A DNA stretch of 64,000 bases from Gymnorhina tibicen (taxonomy: Eukaryota > Chordata > Aves > Passeriformes > Artamidae): NCBI GenBank assembly GCA_013399875.1, contig VXAZ01002108.1, forward strand, positions 502,120 to 566,119, given 5' to 3'. Below, piece after piece: positions 37,901 to 51,656 of the stretch. How positions within the stretch are numbered: the first letter of the stretch is position 1; each line of letters starts with the position of its first letter. A program made the translations under genes and the position numbers. The notes beneath the pieces were generated by a model, which was not told the origin of the DNA, ran no database searches, and saw nothing but the letters and a program-made list of their open reading frames with translations.

Positions 37901-39746
37901 AACTTCATATCTTTTTAATGAGATTTCAAATTAGACTGGTAAAGGTAATAATGTTGTTGTAATTTACAGAGATATTTGATTCTTCAAAACTGTTGATTAA
38001 GGAATTAGAAGTATATAAAATTAATGTACCACATGCTGAGTGGATTTCAAGGCAAGGGATTTACAAGCCTCACAACAGAGCTGCAAACATGGGAGCAAGG
38101 GAGTTTGTGTCTGCCTAGCTCTGGTGTGGCTCAGGTCTTGCTCTGTCACAGTTTAACACTTCTGTCTGTGGTTTTGGGGAGAAAATTAAACAGCCACAGA
38201 TGACATAAAATCAGAAGAAAGGTGAAGAATGAGGTAGTAAGTCACTGAGGCTGAACATTTGGGCTTTCTAGCTTGGCACAAATAAACAGTGTTTATTTAT
38301 TTGTTTGTTTGTTTTTAAATAAGGTTAACCATCAAGCCCTGCATCCTGGAGGTCAGGAGCCAGGCTGTGTTTGCAGGACAGGGATTGCTGCCCAGACAAG
38401 CAGGGAGCCAGAGAACAACTGAGAGATTATGGCGAGTTAAAGCTCCTTGTCCAGCACTGCAGCTTGAAGGTAAAGGAATTATTTTGGTGGGACAGAGGGA
38501 GGAAGTTCAGCACTGGTAAGGAGACACTCTTGTTTCTGTGTTGGATGACACATGAAGATTTCTGAAGCAGAACCCAGTGGGGTCTGAGACAGGGCTGGTA
38601 CAGGGGGCCCTTCTGACCTGATAATCTATGAACTGTGCTGCATGTTTCAAATAATGCCCAGTGTGGGTGGATAAAATGTGTGCCAGCTCAACCCAGAGGT
38701 TCCTTGTCTTCCTGAAACCTCTTGTTGGAGCCAGGTGCTCACTCCCACCTCCTTGCTGGGGCTTTGTGTCCTCTGGACACACTGATGAGTACAGAGGTGG
38801 GGAAAGAGGGATTCAGGTGATACATTTTACATTTTCCTTTTGCTGCTGCCTTTTGCTCCTCTGTAGCTGCTTGGTGAGAGCCAGCTGTAGCCTTCAAGCT
38901 TTAGAAATATTTAAAAATCATCCCTTTTGCTCAGAGGAAAGGGGGCATAGCAAACAACTGCCACGTTCCCCGAGAGATCAATAACACCCTGCAGGAAGCT
39001 AAATCGTCCTTTATTAATCTGATGAATCAGCCTGATACAGGGAGGAAGAGATCAACAGCATGGAAAATAAATGCATGCCCTGAGGCAAAGCTTGTCAGCT
39101 ATGGAAATAGAAGTGTCTTTTGTTTTATCCATAACAAATAATCTTGAAAGTTAGGCTGGGAGACCAAAGTGACTTCTGAGGTTTGTTAGTGCAATGTGGA
39201 TAGAGACACTCACTTCTCTCTTTGAAAAGCAATTACACAATCACAAAGAGACAAGCAGTTTCCCTGCTGTGCTGCTGAATTAGAAAGCCTGAAAATCTTC
39301 CTCCTTACACTTCAAGAGGGACTGATTCAGCCAAGTACTTACGTATATGTTTCAGCTCCAGAGTCATTCCAGGGAGCTCAGCTTTAGCCTTGAAGAATCA
39401 GGATCTGGGGAAAAAGACAAAATGAAACGGTATCAAATTTCTATCTTCTATTGAAGAAGGCAAAAGAGAGTTTTCGTAATAAGGAACAAAAATCAGCACC
39501 CCTGACCAGCTACCCTGGCCCTGGGTTTTTCCCTTGCCCTTATGGGAACAAGTTGCACACACCCAAGAATCGTTGCGGCTTTCTCTCTGAAAATGGCATG
39601 ATTCAGCTGTTCCTTAGAAAATGTGATCAGCTTTTTGAAAGTCTCCACACTACCTTTGGTTGCATTGATTTGACAAAATCAGGGCTGGCTATTTTGAGTT
39701 TTCAAAGCATATTCAATTTGCCAGTGTGGAGAGACTCCTGATGTGA
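34955..39746. other. Intergenic DNA, no supported gene
   Basis: Contents seen are an AT-rich (TATATA)-type stretch at 35,491-35,560, a short irregular tandem of a GGGACAAATGCTTCT motif (about 36,797-36,855), a 20-bp near-perfect tandem (TGATAATGCAGAAAAGCCAC-type) at 37,533-37,572, and a TTTA/TTTG run at about 38,290-38,322. A 193-codon minus-strand open frame (36,974-36,393) crosses the GGGACAAATGC tandem and shows no domain I recognise. Confidence 0.6.
37533..37572. repeat. 20-bp tandem duplication
   Basis: Two head-to-tail copies of TGATAATGCAGAAAAG(C/G)CAC differ at one position. Confidence 0.95.
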
Positions 39747-39850
39747 CTTAGGAACATGGTTTGTGGTGGATTTGGCAGTGTTGGTTAGTGTTTGGGCCCA
39801 AAGATCTTTGGGTCTTTTCCAACCTAAATGATTCTATGGGTCTATGATTT
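39747..39850 (+). mobile_element. CR1 LINE 3' tail, about 100 bp
   Basis: The segment TTTGGCAGTGTTGGTTAGTG, then GGTCTTTTCCAACCTAAATG, then ATTCTATGGGTCTATGATT is the typical 3' terminus of an avian CR1 subfamily. Confidence 0.88.
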
Positions 39851-42800
39851 GTGCCCATTTTCTTTTAGGAACATGGTGCAGCATCACCTAACCATGCTCT
39901 GCCTGTGCCAGAGCAACGTGAACCCAGCAGCTCTGCAGCAGAACTGGGGCAGATTCTTGTGACTGCTGGAGAGTTTTGCTTCCTGCAGGTGCAGGGGCTC
40001 AGCAGGAACTTTTACACACCTGCTCATTTCCGAGTAAAAGAAATGTGAATGCTTATTTCAGAACCAGGATGATTGACATGTCAACTCTCATATCACTTAG
40101 TGTTTTCGCAAGAGTGAGAATTTCAGTTTTCATTTCAAAAGTCCTCATTTCTTGCTTAAACTGTCAGAAACTGCTTGAAGAAATTTTAAGTCAGATTTAG
40201 GATTTGAGGGCATGTCAGAATTTGCAAATGGCTGTACATGGCAATCTGAATTGATAGATATGGCTCTAAAATTGTCACTGGGGGCAATTTTTTGAAGGCG
40301 TGTTAAAGTAATTCTGGAAGATCTTCAAGCGGAGAGCGCAATGATCTTGGTGTATTTTCTTGGTGTAGAGTTAAGGGCTACATTTTCCCCACCAAACTCC
40401 ACAGCCTGAGTCAAAACTGAAAACCATTGTGGTCTCTAATTCAATCTTTACAACTTACTATTATTTTTTATTAGATAGAAAATACAAATACACAAATAGT
40501 CCCTTACTGTTATTGGGTCTGTGCAAGCCACAAGGTGTTGCCAAAAAGCAAGTGAGGATTTTGGCAGGTGCAAAACCCAATTCAAATGATAAACTACCTC
40601 CAGCGTCACCGCTTTGCTCATTTCCCATCCCTACGGGCAAATATGAATTTTTTCTGAACCTTTAATCTACAACACTGAATAAAGTTATGTAAATCTGGTG
40701 CAATGAAGAAGGCTTTTAAGCTGTGGTAGGTATATCATGGTCCTCTCCCATTCTGTGAAATTGCTTTACAGCCAGGCCATAATCGCAATGACAGACATGC
40801 TTGATTGAGTTTTGTCTCTCTGTTAATCTATGGAGTCATTTGCAGGTGAAAATGAAGAGCTGTGTGTATCTGGGAAACTGGGGATGCACTGAAAAATTAT
40901 CCTTCTAATACTGAGTGTGGAGATTCCCGTGTGCTATTATAGGAGTGCATTTTAGGATTAGAGTCTTTGGAAGCTTCTCGTTATAACTGGGATTGATTTT
41001 TTAGTGGTTTTCCCCCATAAAGTAATATTAGATATTAAAGAGCATATATTTCAGGTGATAGTGAAAAACTGAAGATTAAGGCAAGGTACTGTGAATGTGA
41101 GTGCATAAGAGATGGTGAAGATGACTCATTTCTCTAATGCACAGAGGGAAAGCTTAACTGAAAGGGTGAACAGATGAGAGGCAGAGCACAAGTGATGTTT
41201 TATTGTCAGATCCTGAGAAATGTCATTTCAGACTCTCAGGGGAATTCTGCCTGGGCTTTCCTGTTATAAGTACAATTTGTTGTACATGAAAGAAACCAAT
41301 GATGAGGGGATGGATGGCCTTTCGCAGTGGGATGAGGAGAGCCACATGTTCCAGCCAGGGTGGACTTGCCATGGCATGTACCAAAGTAGCCAGGAAGGCT
41401 GGCTGTGTCCTTTCCTGGTAAGGATGAGCCAAGAAGAGCTACATCAAAGTGGGGAAAGGTTATCTTGAGTCTACGATAACAGACTTGGTGGGACTCACCG
41501 GATCCTGAAGCGGTGCATGAGGTTAAATCCAGCTGATGCAGACTGGAAGGGCTTTTCTCCTCTTTTTTTTTGCACAAGGGGGTGCACGCTGCTGCTGGAA
41601 CCTTGTGTGGCTGCAGTCATCCTGTGCAGCCCTGGAGGGTTCACGTTGCCACTGTGAAAAGGAGATAAAAGCTCTTCTTATCTACACGGCTTCTCTCAGA
41701 TACCAAGATGATTAAGCACACGCATTTGTAAAATGTGCCCCAGCACCTCTTATTATTGATGACAGGGATGACTGGGAGCAATGAGTCAAAGTGAAAAATC
41801 AAAAGACAAGGTGAGGCAGTGGGGAGATTGCGACTCCCAGTCACCAAGGCTCTACCATGGTTCTTGCTGACAGGGCTGCTTCCCACCCAGAAGGAAGGAC
41901 CCTGACAACAACCAGGTTGCGGATGGGCCAAAGAGGTTCTGGTTGCTCCTTGTCTAATCGTCATCATATAAGCTGTCCCCCTCTCCTGAGAAGGCTGTCC
42001 CCAGACAGGTGACAGTGTGGAGCAGTGCCAGAGCAGATGTCAAGAGGCTGAAGCAAGGAGAGAGTCACTGGACTTGAGAGGACGTGGCCCTCCTTGCGCA
42101 GACCCATTTGATTTTCCTGTTTCCCTTAGAGAAAGAAGAGGAAGAGCAGACAAATTGAAACAAAGAGTACCTTGACATACCGACTCATTTCCATGCCCAA
42201 AGCTGTGTCCTCAGGCTCCCTGCTGGCTCCCCTCATCTGCACCCGATTACACACCCAGTAAGATGGTGAGATCTGGTCATATTTCTGTGAAAATCAATGG
42301 CAAGCATTCCCTGGTGCCGGAACAGGCTTCTGTGACAGAAATGCTTCTTGTGAACTAGGAGAGTTGGTGGGAGAAAAAACCTCAACTTCTTAAAAATCCT
42401 TTGCGGTGATCAGCATTTAAATTTAGCCATTCAGGGACTTTTGATCCAATGTAAGTGGAAAGTTATAACCTTTGCTGAAGAGTGTGATTCTGCTCAGCGG
42501 GAGGTGGCAGGATGCTCCGGATCTCGTGGGCTTGAACCCAGAGGGAGGTTTGCTTCTAGGTCTCATGTTGACTAAGTTCTCCTCTCTCATTTAGAGAGGG
42601 TAGTGTTACTGTAAGGAGGGATATTCAGATGATTGTTGCCTTGGGGCCTTCAGAAAAATGGCCACATTTTACATTAAGGGCAACCTTCCTCACATAGTAC
42701 ATCTCTGCAATTAATTGTCTTGACACATGATTAGTACCTAGGGGCAAGGACGGATCGTTCTGTTGATTGGGCAGGGATGCGTTATTAATTGTATAAACTG

Positions 42801-45800
42801 GCTTATAGTCAAAGGACACAAACCAGTGGCTGCAGTTACTGTCACTGTGGAACTGATATTTGAAAGAGCACTGGAGATTTGTGGCAGGGCAATGCTCCTT
42901 TGCCATCCCAATATGATTAAGATTCTCTCACTGCAACTCCTAAGAAATTAGTCTTTAAACCTGATCCCCTGCAACACCAGGTCAGTTGGTATCTCTGGTA
43001 CCATGCTGCACCCTCTCATTTTCTCTTGTTTGTTTTCCCTCGTTGCCCAGACATGGCAGACAGAAGAGCAGGCAGCTTCTCCCAGCTGGCAGGGAGCAGT
43101 GTGGAGTTTTGTACTTAAAAAAGGAACTAGCTGATCTTGACTCATTCTGAAATTACATGATGTCCCTTTTAGAGTTTTAATGCCATTTTTTCTGCCAAGA
43201 AGTCATTTTGAAAGGAAATAAATTCATGAAGGGTGTTACAAGATTTAGCAGAAGCAAACATCAAAAAACTCAAAAATAATAATAATGATCGTATCTTGTA
43301 ATTTCTTCTTTCTGCATCCCATGTAGTTGAAGCAATTTTATAGCTATTGTTACACTGTGTAGGATCTCTTCACAGTATTAATTACTGGAGGAGCTAATAC
43401 AGTTCAAGCCTTATGTACTTATGTACTTATGTACTGTACCAAAATGAGTCAGTGACTGTCTCACTGCTGATTACACACTGTTTGTACTGATGAGGATGCT
43501 TTGGAGAGCATACCTGGACGTACAGGAGGCAGCCACAGATGAGTAGGAATGATGGCTCCTTCCACAGGTGAACGTGTACAGGAGAAGCTCCGAGGTGGAG
43601 GCCAAAGCAAAGTCCGATGGCCCGAGGTGGGGGGAATGTGTGAGGTGTGATGAAGATAGAGCCAAATATTAAGGGTTTTTTTCAGGTTAATGCTATTAGC
43701 TGTGAGTTGTGCATTGCAATACCTGCAACATCTCTGCTGACAGGAGGCAGTTCCATGCACTGCATTTTATTCATTTTCGTTCTCTTTTTGTTCCCAGGCG
43801 TGTGGGCTCTGAGGGGAGCAGCTGACGCTTGCACGCTTTCAGTACCTCTTGCACGAGCAGCTGCCGTGCTCATTTCTAAACCTGTCCGACATCCCTGGAG
43901 CTGGTGGTGGTGCCAGGTCTCCAGTGGTGCCCAGGGTGGGGAGAACACTCCTGCCCTCAGCCTTGGGGTGACCTTCCTGCCCCCAAGTGCTGCCCAGCCA
44001 CATGACAAACTGGCTGCCTGCATGCAGCTTCACACAGTGCTGCCAAAATTCCTCATCTTGACAGCATCACCCTCTGCTCTCATTACTTTAGAAACTGAAA
44101 TTGTCCATACCAACTTTTTGGAGTGATACCTAAAGGGAAGTGCACGTTATGTTACATACTGTTATTAAGTGCCTCAGGCACCAGCAATCTTTTTTCCTGC
44201 CAGCACTGATTCATTAAGCAGCATATGGAAGTATAACAGTCACTGGTATTAGCTTATATTTCCCTTGCTAACCAGACTCTAATTTATCTTCTTCATTTTT
44301 ATTTCCAGTGTTTTGCATTGTTGTAATGAAGAACAAATAGCACAGGAGAAAAAGCACCTACAGAACTGTAGCTTTTTGGCTCGTGCATTTCTACCAGGCC
44401 CAAGTGGTTCACTGGCAGGACTTTTATATATTGCAAATTCAAAAAGAAAAACTTCTTGGTCTAAAAATTGTCTTGATTTAAATGGGATCTCAAATTGAGA
44501 ATAAACTTTTCAAGTTTAAGCGCATTCAAGAGTTGCAGGCCATTGTACCTGGTAATGTACAGGGATGTCCAGGGCCCTAGAAAGCTTACGTAGAAGCATA
44601 GGGAGGAAAAATAGATAAACCAGGTATAGAAGAAAACAGCCCAAAAAAGGCATCATGAGAAACACTGAACATTATGCTCTCTCCTCACAGGAGAAAACCG
44701 CTCAGACGTCAAGGGCAGCCCAGTTTGTTTCAGCAGAAGCATGGTGTGGTGCAGGAGGCCCCTGCGCTGCCTTGCGCAGAACGTGCTAAAGGCTGCGGTG
44801 CCCTGGTTTTCGCAGGGCCGTGCAACACTTTGTTTTACAGTTGATCACCTTTGTGTTTGCGTCAAACCTCATGGAAACAGAATAAAAATAACCTACCATA
44901 AACCACACGATGTACAGAGCGAGGTGTGGGCATGCTCAGGTCATGCGGCGGAGATGGACAGGCAGCTCCAGTGCACAGGAGGGCTGCACAGCCGAAATGC
45001 TGCCTGGCCCTGGGTGGATTTTTACATCTTGCTGAACATTTTTCTCAGCCAGTTGTGTGGGATTTCCTTTGTTTCTGGCTTCTGCTCTGTCACACCTGTG
45101 GTGATTGTGCAGGAGAAGTGACAGAAAGCTCATCCAACTAGGAGCCTAGTGTCTCAACTAGGTGTCTCGGCCCTGTACACCTTCCACAGCATGAACACTT
45201 TCACTAATGCCTTTTTTATTTTAAAGCCAGGTCCTGGGAGGCTCTGGGTTTGTTGCTGGGCTCTGTGGTGCTGCCCCAGGACTCTCAGTGATCTGTGCCA
45301 AGAGTGGCTGTGTGTTGGCAATGGCCCCTCTGCCCTCAAGGCTTGGACCCCATAACATTTCTTTCCTTGTCCTGTCAGAAATGACCCCCACGCTCCGCTC
45401 CTGCTCACATCCTGAATTTTTAAGCATCTTCAGATAATAAGGACTTCAGAGCTGCTCCTGAAAAGAACCCTGAGATTAACACTGCAACAGCAGTAAAAGT
45501 GATGCACCAACCTCTAATAAAGGTTAAGTGCCCTGTTAACCAAATACTTCATGTCTCAATTCAGTTTAAACCCTACTATGAAAAATTTGTTCCTTTGAAG
45601 TGGATGAAAAATGTTTTCAACTGATGATGCACATTTTGAATTAATTTAAAAATTATTGTTATATTAAGATACACTAATGACAGTGAAGAGATGTGTGTGG
45701 GTGCTTGAGGCAAGACCAGGGCAGACACATTCTTCAATATGAATTAATTTTTTTTTTCACCCATTATGTAATCACCCATCACGTGTTTTATTATTGTTAA

Positions 45801-48800
45801 TAATTAATTTGTATTATATTAATATTTATTATTGTTCTGGCCCTCAGAAGAATCCCAGGGCTCTGGGGAGAAAAACAAGCTCTGTGAAACTCCTCATGTT
45901 CCAGCTGCAATGGGAAGGTGTGATCATACTGCTCCATGTAGGCAGAGGTGAGCTCTGCGTCTGAATTTAAAACATCACTGAAACAAAAATGGAAGGATAG
46001 TTCTGAGGACGGGTGGCTTTCCCCAGGTCAGGGCTTCTTGCAGTGTCTCTGGTGCTCTGGGTGTGGATGACCTCCTCTTTTATTTATTTTTGTTTTAGGC
46101 AGTAATTTTGTGAGTAGTTTTCTAGGCAAGCAAGAGTTGAACTTTTGAAGCAAATGCATGAGGCATGACCTTTATGTCTCTTAGCCACTGTCAGGCTTCG
46201 CTGAGTGCTCTGCTCCCTGACATTCAGTAAGGCAATAAAGAAATGAAAAGTACTAATGTAACCTTTATAAAAATAGTTGAAATGATAGTTTAGTTTTTAA
46301 TCTCCCACTATGGTGTTAAAATAAGCTCAATAAACTTTGGCGGTAAATTACATTCAGAAGGAGTTCAATTTAAATAACATTATGGTTATGATAGTCAGCA
46401 AATTATGTCCTAAACTGCTGCTTCAAGAAAAAAGACACATTTAGGGTGGTATTGTTGACCCTTCCAATTTTTGGATAATACTTGGGCCACTATTAATTTT
46501 TTGGTAGATGATCTGGAACCTGAGGTCCTTTCTTCTTGCATATCCTACCAGGCAGTCAAGAGGATGTTGTAGATGAGCACTTCTCAGCAGCCAGGGCAGA
46601 TGAATCTTGCGTATTTGAGCTGCAGCATTGTACTTCCTGTCATCTTTAGAAAGGACCTGCACAAAAAATAGGACCAAAAAACCTGTTTGAAGTGAAGAGG
46701 AAGAAATGAAACAAAAGAATGGTTTAAACAAGGTTGTAAAATTGTTTGATAGTGAAAATAATTTCTCAGCCTTCATATAAAGTGACATGGTTTGCAGGGC
46801 GATCATTACAGATCAGGCTATAAAATCAGGCTGAGCTTGTGGCTCTGAAGTACCTGTTGGACACTGAACATGCCATAGGGTCACATACCCGAATATGTGC
46901 TGGAAACAACTGCTGTGTGGTGATTGAAGTCTGTATGCAAGATAAAAGTTAAGTAGAACTGTATATACAAGACTATGTCTTGCATCTTACATGGAGGGAT
47001 CTGAAACTATTTCTCAAACACGTATTTCTCAGAACTGTTTTACCCAAAATGCTCTCCTTTTGCAGTCTGTGGTGATACAGCAATCTTTATCCATTGCCCT
47101 GGATGCAATTTTGAGCTCTGTTTTGTCTAACTGCACAAAACATACTCAGGAAGGTGAGGGACATGTGCCCAGCAATGGTTTTTTTGGATGTTTTAATTCA
47201 TGAGAGATAACACCTTTCTACTTGTTCTCTTGCAAAATTAAATCCTCTCCCATGTAGTCAGCCTTTAATTGCCTGTAGTGCTTAGACAGGGCTTGGAGAG
47301 GATCTGTAAAAGGATTTTTTTAAGTAGGTAGAACTAGAGAAAACAATGGTTCCTGAGCTCTGCTCCCCCTCTCTTGCCTCTGTATCTGCTCAGCCTGACT
47401 GTATCTTTCACAGTGGAAGGGGGCATATGGCCCGTGGTGGGGGAAGCACCAGGGAAGATGAATACAGTGAAAAAATACAGTATTGCCACCAGTTCGCTAG
47501 ACCAGGAGCTATTACTGGAGGACTGAGTTTATTTCTTACAGCTCTTGGGAGGTTTCTGTTCCTTTGAAGCTGAGGAGAGCACAGTGAAGGTGTGGGAGGT
47601 AATGTTCAGTGTGGGTAAGAGGGACAGAGAAAAAGCAGTTTGCACTACCAGGGAAAATGCGCCAAAGGGAAGGAAACAAATCTTGCCTGTGGGTGATAAA
47701 AAGATAGATGCACATTATAGACTAGTGGGGGCTATTTTCTATAGAAATTGTGATTTCTACTAGCAGGTGAGTGGGATTGCAGTGCTAAAGACTCGTTGAA
47801 TTGTTCTCAATGCTGCTCTAGGCTTAGGTAATTTCACACTTTCACACTTTCTCTATGAAGAAATAATCTGCTAAACGAGTTTTACTGTATAATTTTCAAT
47901 GAATATAATTTAAAAAGGTTTCAGTAAAACAGCTCTTTACCCCTTGAAGGAAACTGAGAAGTAGGAGGTCAAAAATTAGTGATCTAGTTTCATGTTATTA
48001 GGTTTCTCCTAATCAAGGCACCAACGAATATACTGCATTAATAGAGCACCAACTGTGTAGAACAAATGGATTATGATTTTTTTTATGGTGTTGCTATAAA
48101 TACTTTGTCTCTACCTAGATTTGCCACTGGAAGTGAAGTATGACATTTTAACACATGTAAAGAAAATGCATAATCATATCTGCATAAAAGTTGCTTTTAA
48201 ACTTTTTTGACTAATTAGGAATATGGGGACTTTTCAAAAAGTCTTGGTTCTTTCTTCTTGAAAATTTAGGCAGATGAGTGTGTTACAGATGCTGAATTGA
48301 AGGATGTTTCAAACCTATGGTTATATTGTTACTAGCTGGACTTTAATCAAACTGGGGGCATTTATATACAGTTACCAATGAAAGATATGACTTGTTCCAG
48401 GGCATAAAACTGATAAGAAAGGAGTGGGCTAAAAATGTGATACTCCATGAAATTATCTGACCTCAAATACCTGGAAGTTAAGAGAAACATTTCCACTGGC
48501 TTGTAGTCAGGACATGCCTTAGCAAAGGAAAAAGCATATTTTGGTTTTTTTTCAGTGACTGTCCCCTCTTTCTATGAAATGCAAAATGCTGTCGAGAATT
48601 CTCTCATTCCCTTTTATGAGTTTTTCCTTTTTTTCCACTCAGTATTTGCTCATTAGTTTTTCAGTTAAAGTATGTACATGTGATCATAGAAGTTAGGTTT
48701 ACTTTGCTGAAATTTTTGTAAAAACAGAGGAAATTTTAGAAAAGTTATGAAAAAAAAAAGCCCTAAAGTCTGCCAGGTTTATTCTGTTGTTTATTAGAAA

Positions 48801-50172
48801 TTTTAGGTGAAAATATTGAAGGAAGAATAATACAGAAAATGTTTCAACAACACAAGAAGGCAAATATTTAATGAAGTATTTATGTACAAACTAATTAAAT
48901 GAAACTAAAATCAGAATTGTATTTTACTTTAAAGTTTGCAATACAATATCCAGGTGGGGGAAGACCCCTTCATATTTGGTGAAAATCTCTCCAAGGTAGG
49001 AAAAGAATTCAGGTCAGAGATTTCTGCCTGTTTTATCTGTCAAACAAGAGCAGGAAACTGAAGTCAAACACCTACATCTAGCAGCAACAGAACGATGTGC
49101 CTGCTACAGCCCACCCGGCTGGCACGGTTTCCTCACCTGTCACCAGTGTGCTCTCCGAGGGTCCCATTGCCACTGGATTGCCCCAGAGCAGCGGGCTGGG
49201 GTCTCTTTGGAGGGCTGGGGTCTCCAGAGGGCTGGGATCTCTCTGAGGGCAGCTCATTGCAATCTGGTATTTGAAGATGTTCTGAGCACGTTCATTCCTC
49301 TGTATGCAAAGCCCTGATGTTTTTTTTGGACAACCCTGAGCGTGCTTATGAATAGTTCATAGTAAAAGCTTCCATGGAGAATATGAAAAGCAATTAAATC
49401 TTAATGGCCTGATGTTTACATTTTTTGAACTTCAGGTTGGAAAGCCTGAGTGCAAATTGTTCTGACACAACTAACGTTTTTGCTGTGAGGGGATTTATGA
49501 TAAGCACTGGGCAAAAAAATGGATCTAACCAATCTAGTCGCTCATTTTTTCATACACATTTTCTTTGTAGCACTAAAAGTGAGGGTTTTCAGTGATATTT
49601 TAGGAGACAGTTCCCTCAGCAAAATGACTGTCAGTATCTGCAGATTGAAGGTCCCAAGGAGAGGGGAATGGGGTCTCACCCAGGCAGGGAGGTCAGGATG
49701 AAAATGCTGTCCCCAAACACCATCAGGGTATTTAGACACCATCCCCATGAGAGCCATGATGACTACATACAAATAAAACATGACTTGAGTACTCAAAGTA
49801 CTTTATAGTTGCTTTTAAGGAGTCAGTCCTGCAGGGGCAGCAGCCTCATGGGGTGGGGTTCTACCCAGGCTGGGACTTGGGACCCACCTACATAGACCTG
49901 CTACCAACCTTTCATGGGTATGTTATGCCAAGAAAAGCAGCAGGTTTTAGCTCCAAATAGAACTTTCCCTTTGATACAAGTCAGGATGACATTTTTGGTG
50001 CTTTTAGGTTTTCTGCTCCCCACTGGCCTTTGCCATCTCAAATTTTGTTACCCACAGGCCAAGAGAAACATCAAGGGACGCAAAGGCGAAGGTTTCCCTT
50101 TCAGCCTTGAAGACTGCATGTCTTTGTGCCTGACACAGTTTTATTTATCTTAAAATACAGTAGTAAGTAACC
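39851..50172. other. Intergenic DNA, no supported gene
   Basis: This is 10 kb without a recognisable exon, RNA gene or transposon. I note a TTATGTAC triplet repeat (about 43,411-43,435), an AT-rich block at about 45,730-45,840 and several A/T homopolymers. The longest open frame (43,647-44,126 +, 159 codons) has a start in poor context and no domain similarity I can name. Confidence 0.6.
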
Positions 50173-50320
50173 ACAGAATCATAGAATGGATTCATAGAAT
50201 ATCCTGAGTTGGAAGGGACCTACAAAGATCATCGAGTCCAGTTTCTGGCTTTGCATGGGACAAGCCCATCACACCATGTGTTTGAGAGCGTGGTCCAAAC
50301 GCTTCTGGAACTCTGACAGG
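50173..50320 (-). mobile_element. CR1 LINE 3' end
   Basis: ACAGAATCATAGAATGGATTC, then GAGTTGGAAGGGACCTACAA, AGATCATCGAGTCCAG, and GAGAGCGTGGTCCAAACGCT form the reverse complement of an avian CR1 3' end. It loses similarity after about 50,320. Confidence 0.9.
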
Positions 50321-51200
50321 TTTGTATCACATGCACTCTTCCTCATCTTGTCCTTCTGGCTCACCTTGCCTCTGACATGGAAGGGTCAGCCATGCCTGGG
50401 ACAAGGCTTCCCAACCAACAGGGCTGCCAAGGCATGCCAGCCAAGGGGAATGGCTTCCTGCAGGCACTTGCATGAGCGTGCTGGCTCTCAGAGGGGACCC
50501 ACCTGGTACAGACTGAAAGCAGTGACCCAGAGTTATGTGGATCCTCTCTTCATCACCCAGACTTCATCTGCTTAGCTTCTAACCTTTGAAAAACGCTCAT
50601 CTGCCTCAGGGAATGGCCTTAAATGCACAGAGCTGTGACAGTGATACAAGGAGTAAGAGTCTTATGGCATGTAAATATTGTTGTCTTGGCCAGCTCAATG
50701 TCTTTTGCTCTTTTCTCTCAGTGTATTTGAGTCTGTAATCAATAGTGAAATTAAAAGGACGTGGGTTTAGTCCACCCACAGACTTTCACTGTCCTGCTTG
50801 GAGACACCAGATCTGCAGTGTTTTGCTAGTCTGTGCTCTAATGCTGGGTAGTCCTTGCCTAAAGATTGCTGCTCTCCAAAAACCCCACGCTTCCTGTTGT
50901 CTGTCGAGAGAAGTTTCACTGGCTCATGCTCTCATTACAAGCAGGGCAGCTCTGCTGTTGATTTCAATCAGAACAGGATTGGAGCTACTGTCATTTTAGT
51001 ATCAGTGTAGGTTATGAGCGGATGGTATTGCCTGACATTGAGTCCAATGCAAGATTTCTGGCTTGGGCTGAAGCAAAATAACTCTATTGCAGTCTTCCAT
51101 CAGTGAGAAAAGATAACACTTAATGAGGGCATTTTTTAGGATCTGTCAGAAAAAGAAAAGAAATTTAATGCACGTAGCTATTTTAAAATACATAAGCTCC
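50321..51200. other. Intergenic DNA, nothing recognised
   Basis: No gene, RNA or repeat family could be supported here. Open frames of up to about 100 codons begin inside the CR1 and are not convincing. Confidence 0.6.
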
Positions 51201-51248
51201 ACATGTGCGCGCGCACGCGCGTGTGTGTGCGTGTGTGTGTGTACATGA
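51201..51248. repeat. Alternating purine/pyrimidine tract (Z-DNA-type)
   Basis: About 47 bp alternate purine and pyrimidine without interruption: ACATGT, then (GC)n-rich, then (GT)n with one extra GC, ending GTACATG. The ends ACATGT and ACATG give it dyad character. GC/GT alternation of this length is the classic sequence requirement for left-handed Z-DNA under negative supercoiling. Confidence 0.93.
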
Positions 51249-51632
51249 ACACATCAGTTCTGGGATTTTTGGTTTTGGGTTTTTTTGTACAGAAATATAA
51301 TTTTTCTTATTGCTGAAGTCTGTGCTGTAGGCCAGAAAAGCAAGCTGTCCCCAAAATACTTAGGCAAAACTTTCCAAGAACAATTAGTATAACCAGAATA
51401 TGTTTTTTTTTTCCTTATTGAGATTGTATCTGTTTTGCTGACAGCCTGGTGTGTGAAGTAAGCATGCAATGAGAGCCACAGTTAGTGTGGTCTCTATATA
51501 AAATACTCAGTGCAAGTGTGTGTGTGTATTTCTCTGTGCTGAGACCATTACAACATCACCACAATAGCTCTTGAACAATTCATGAAATGAAAAATCTCAG
51601 TGCAATGAGAGAATACATGCTGGGCTGTACTG

Positions 51633-51656
51633 AACTATCTGTTCAAACAGATAGTT
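51633..51656. repeat. Near-perfect palindrome (11-bp arms, 2-bp spacer)
   Basis: Arms AACTATCTGTT and AACAGATAGTT are exact reverse complements separated by CA. No gene or transposon context explains it. Confidence 0.9.

Noticed and set aside
43647..44126. 159-codon + strand open frame
   Set aside because: No domain, no conserved composition, overlapping frames of similar size on the other strand, and a poor start context.
44741..45121. 126-codon + strand open frame with Cys/Trp-rich translation
   Set aside because: No family similarity recognised and no splice or transcript context. Treated as chance.
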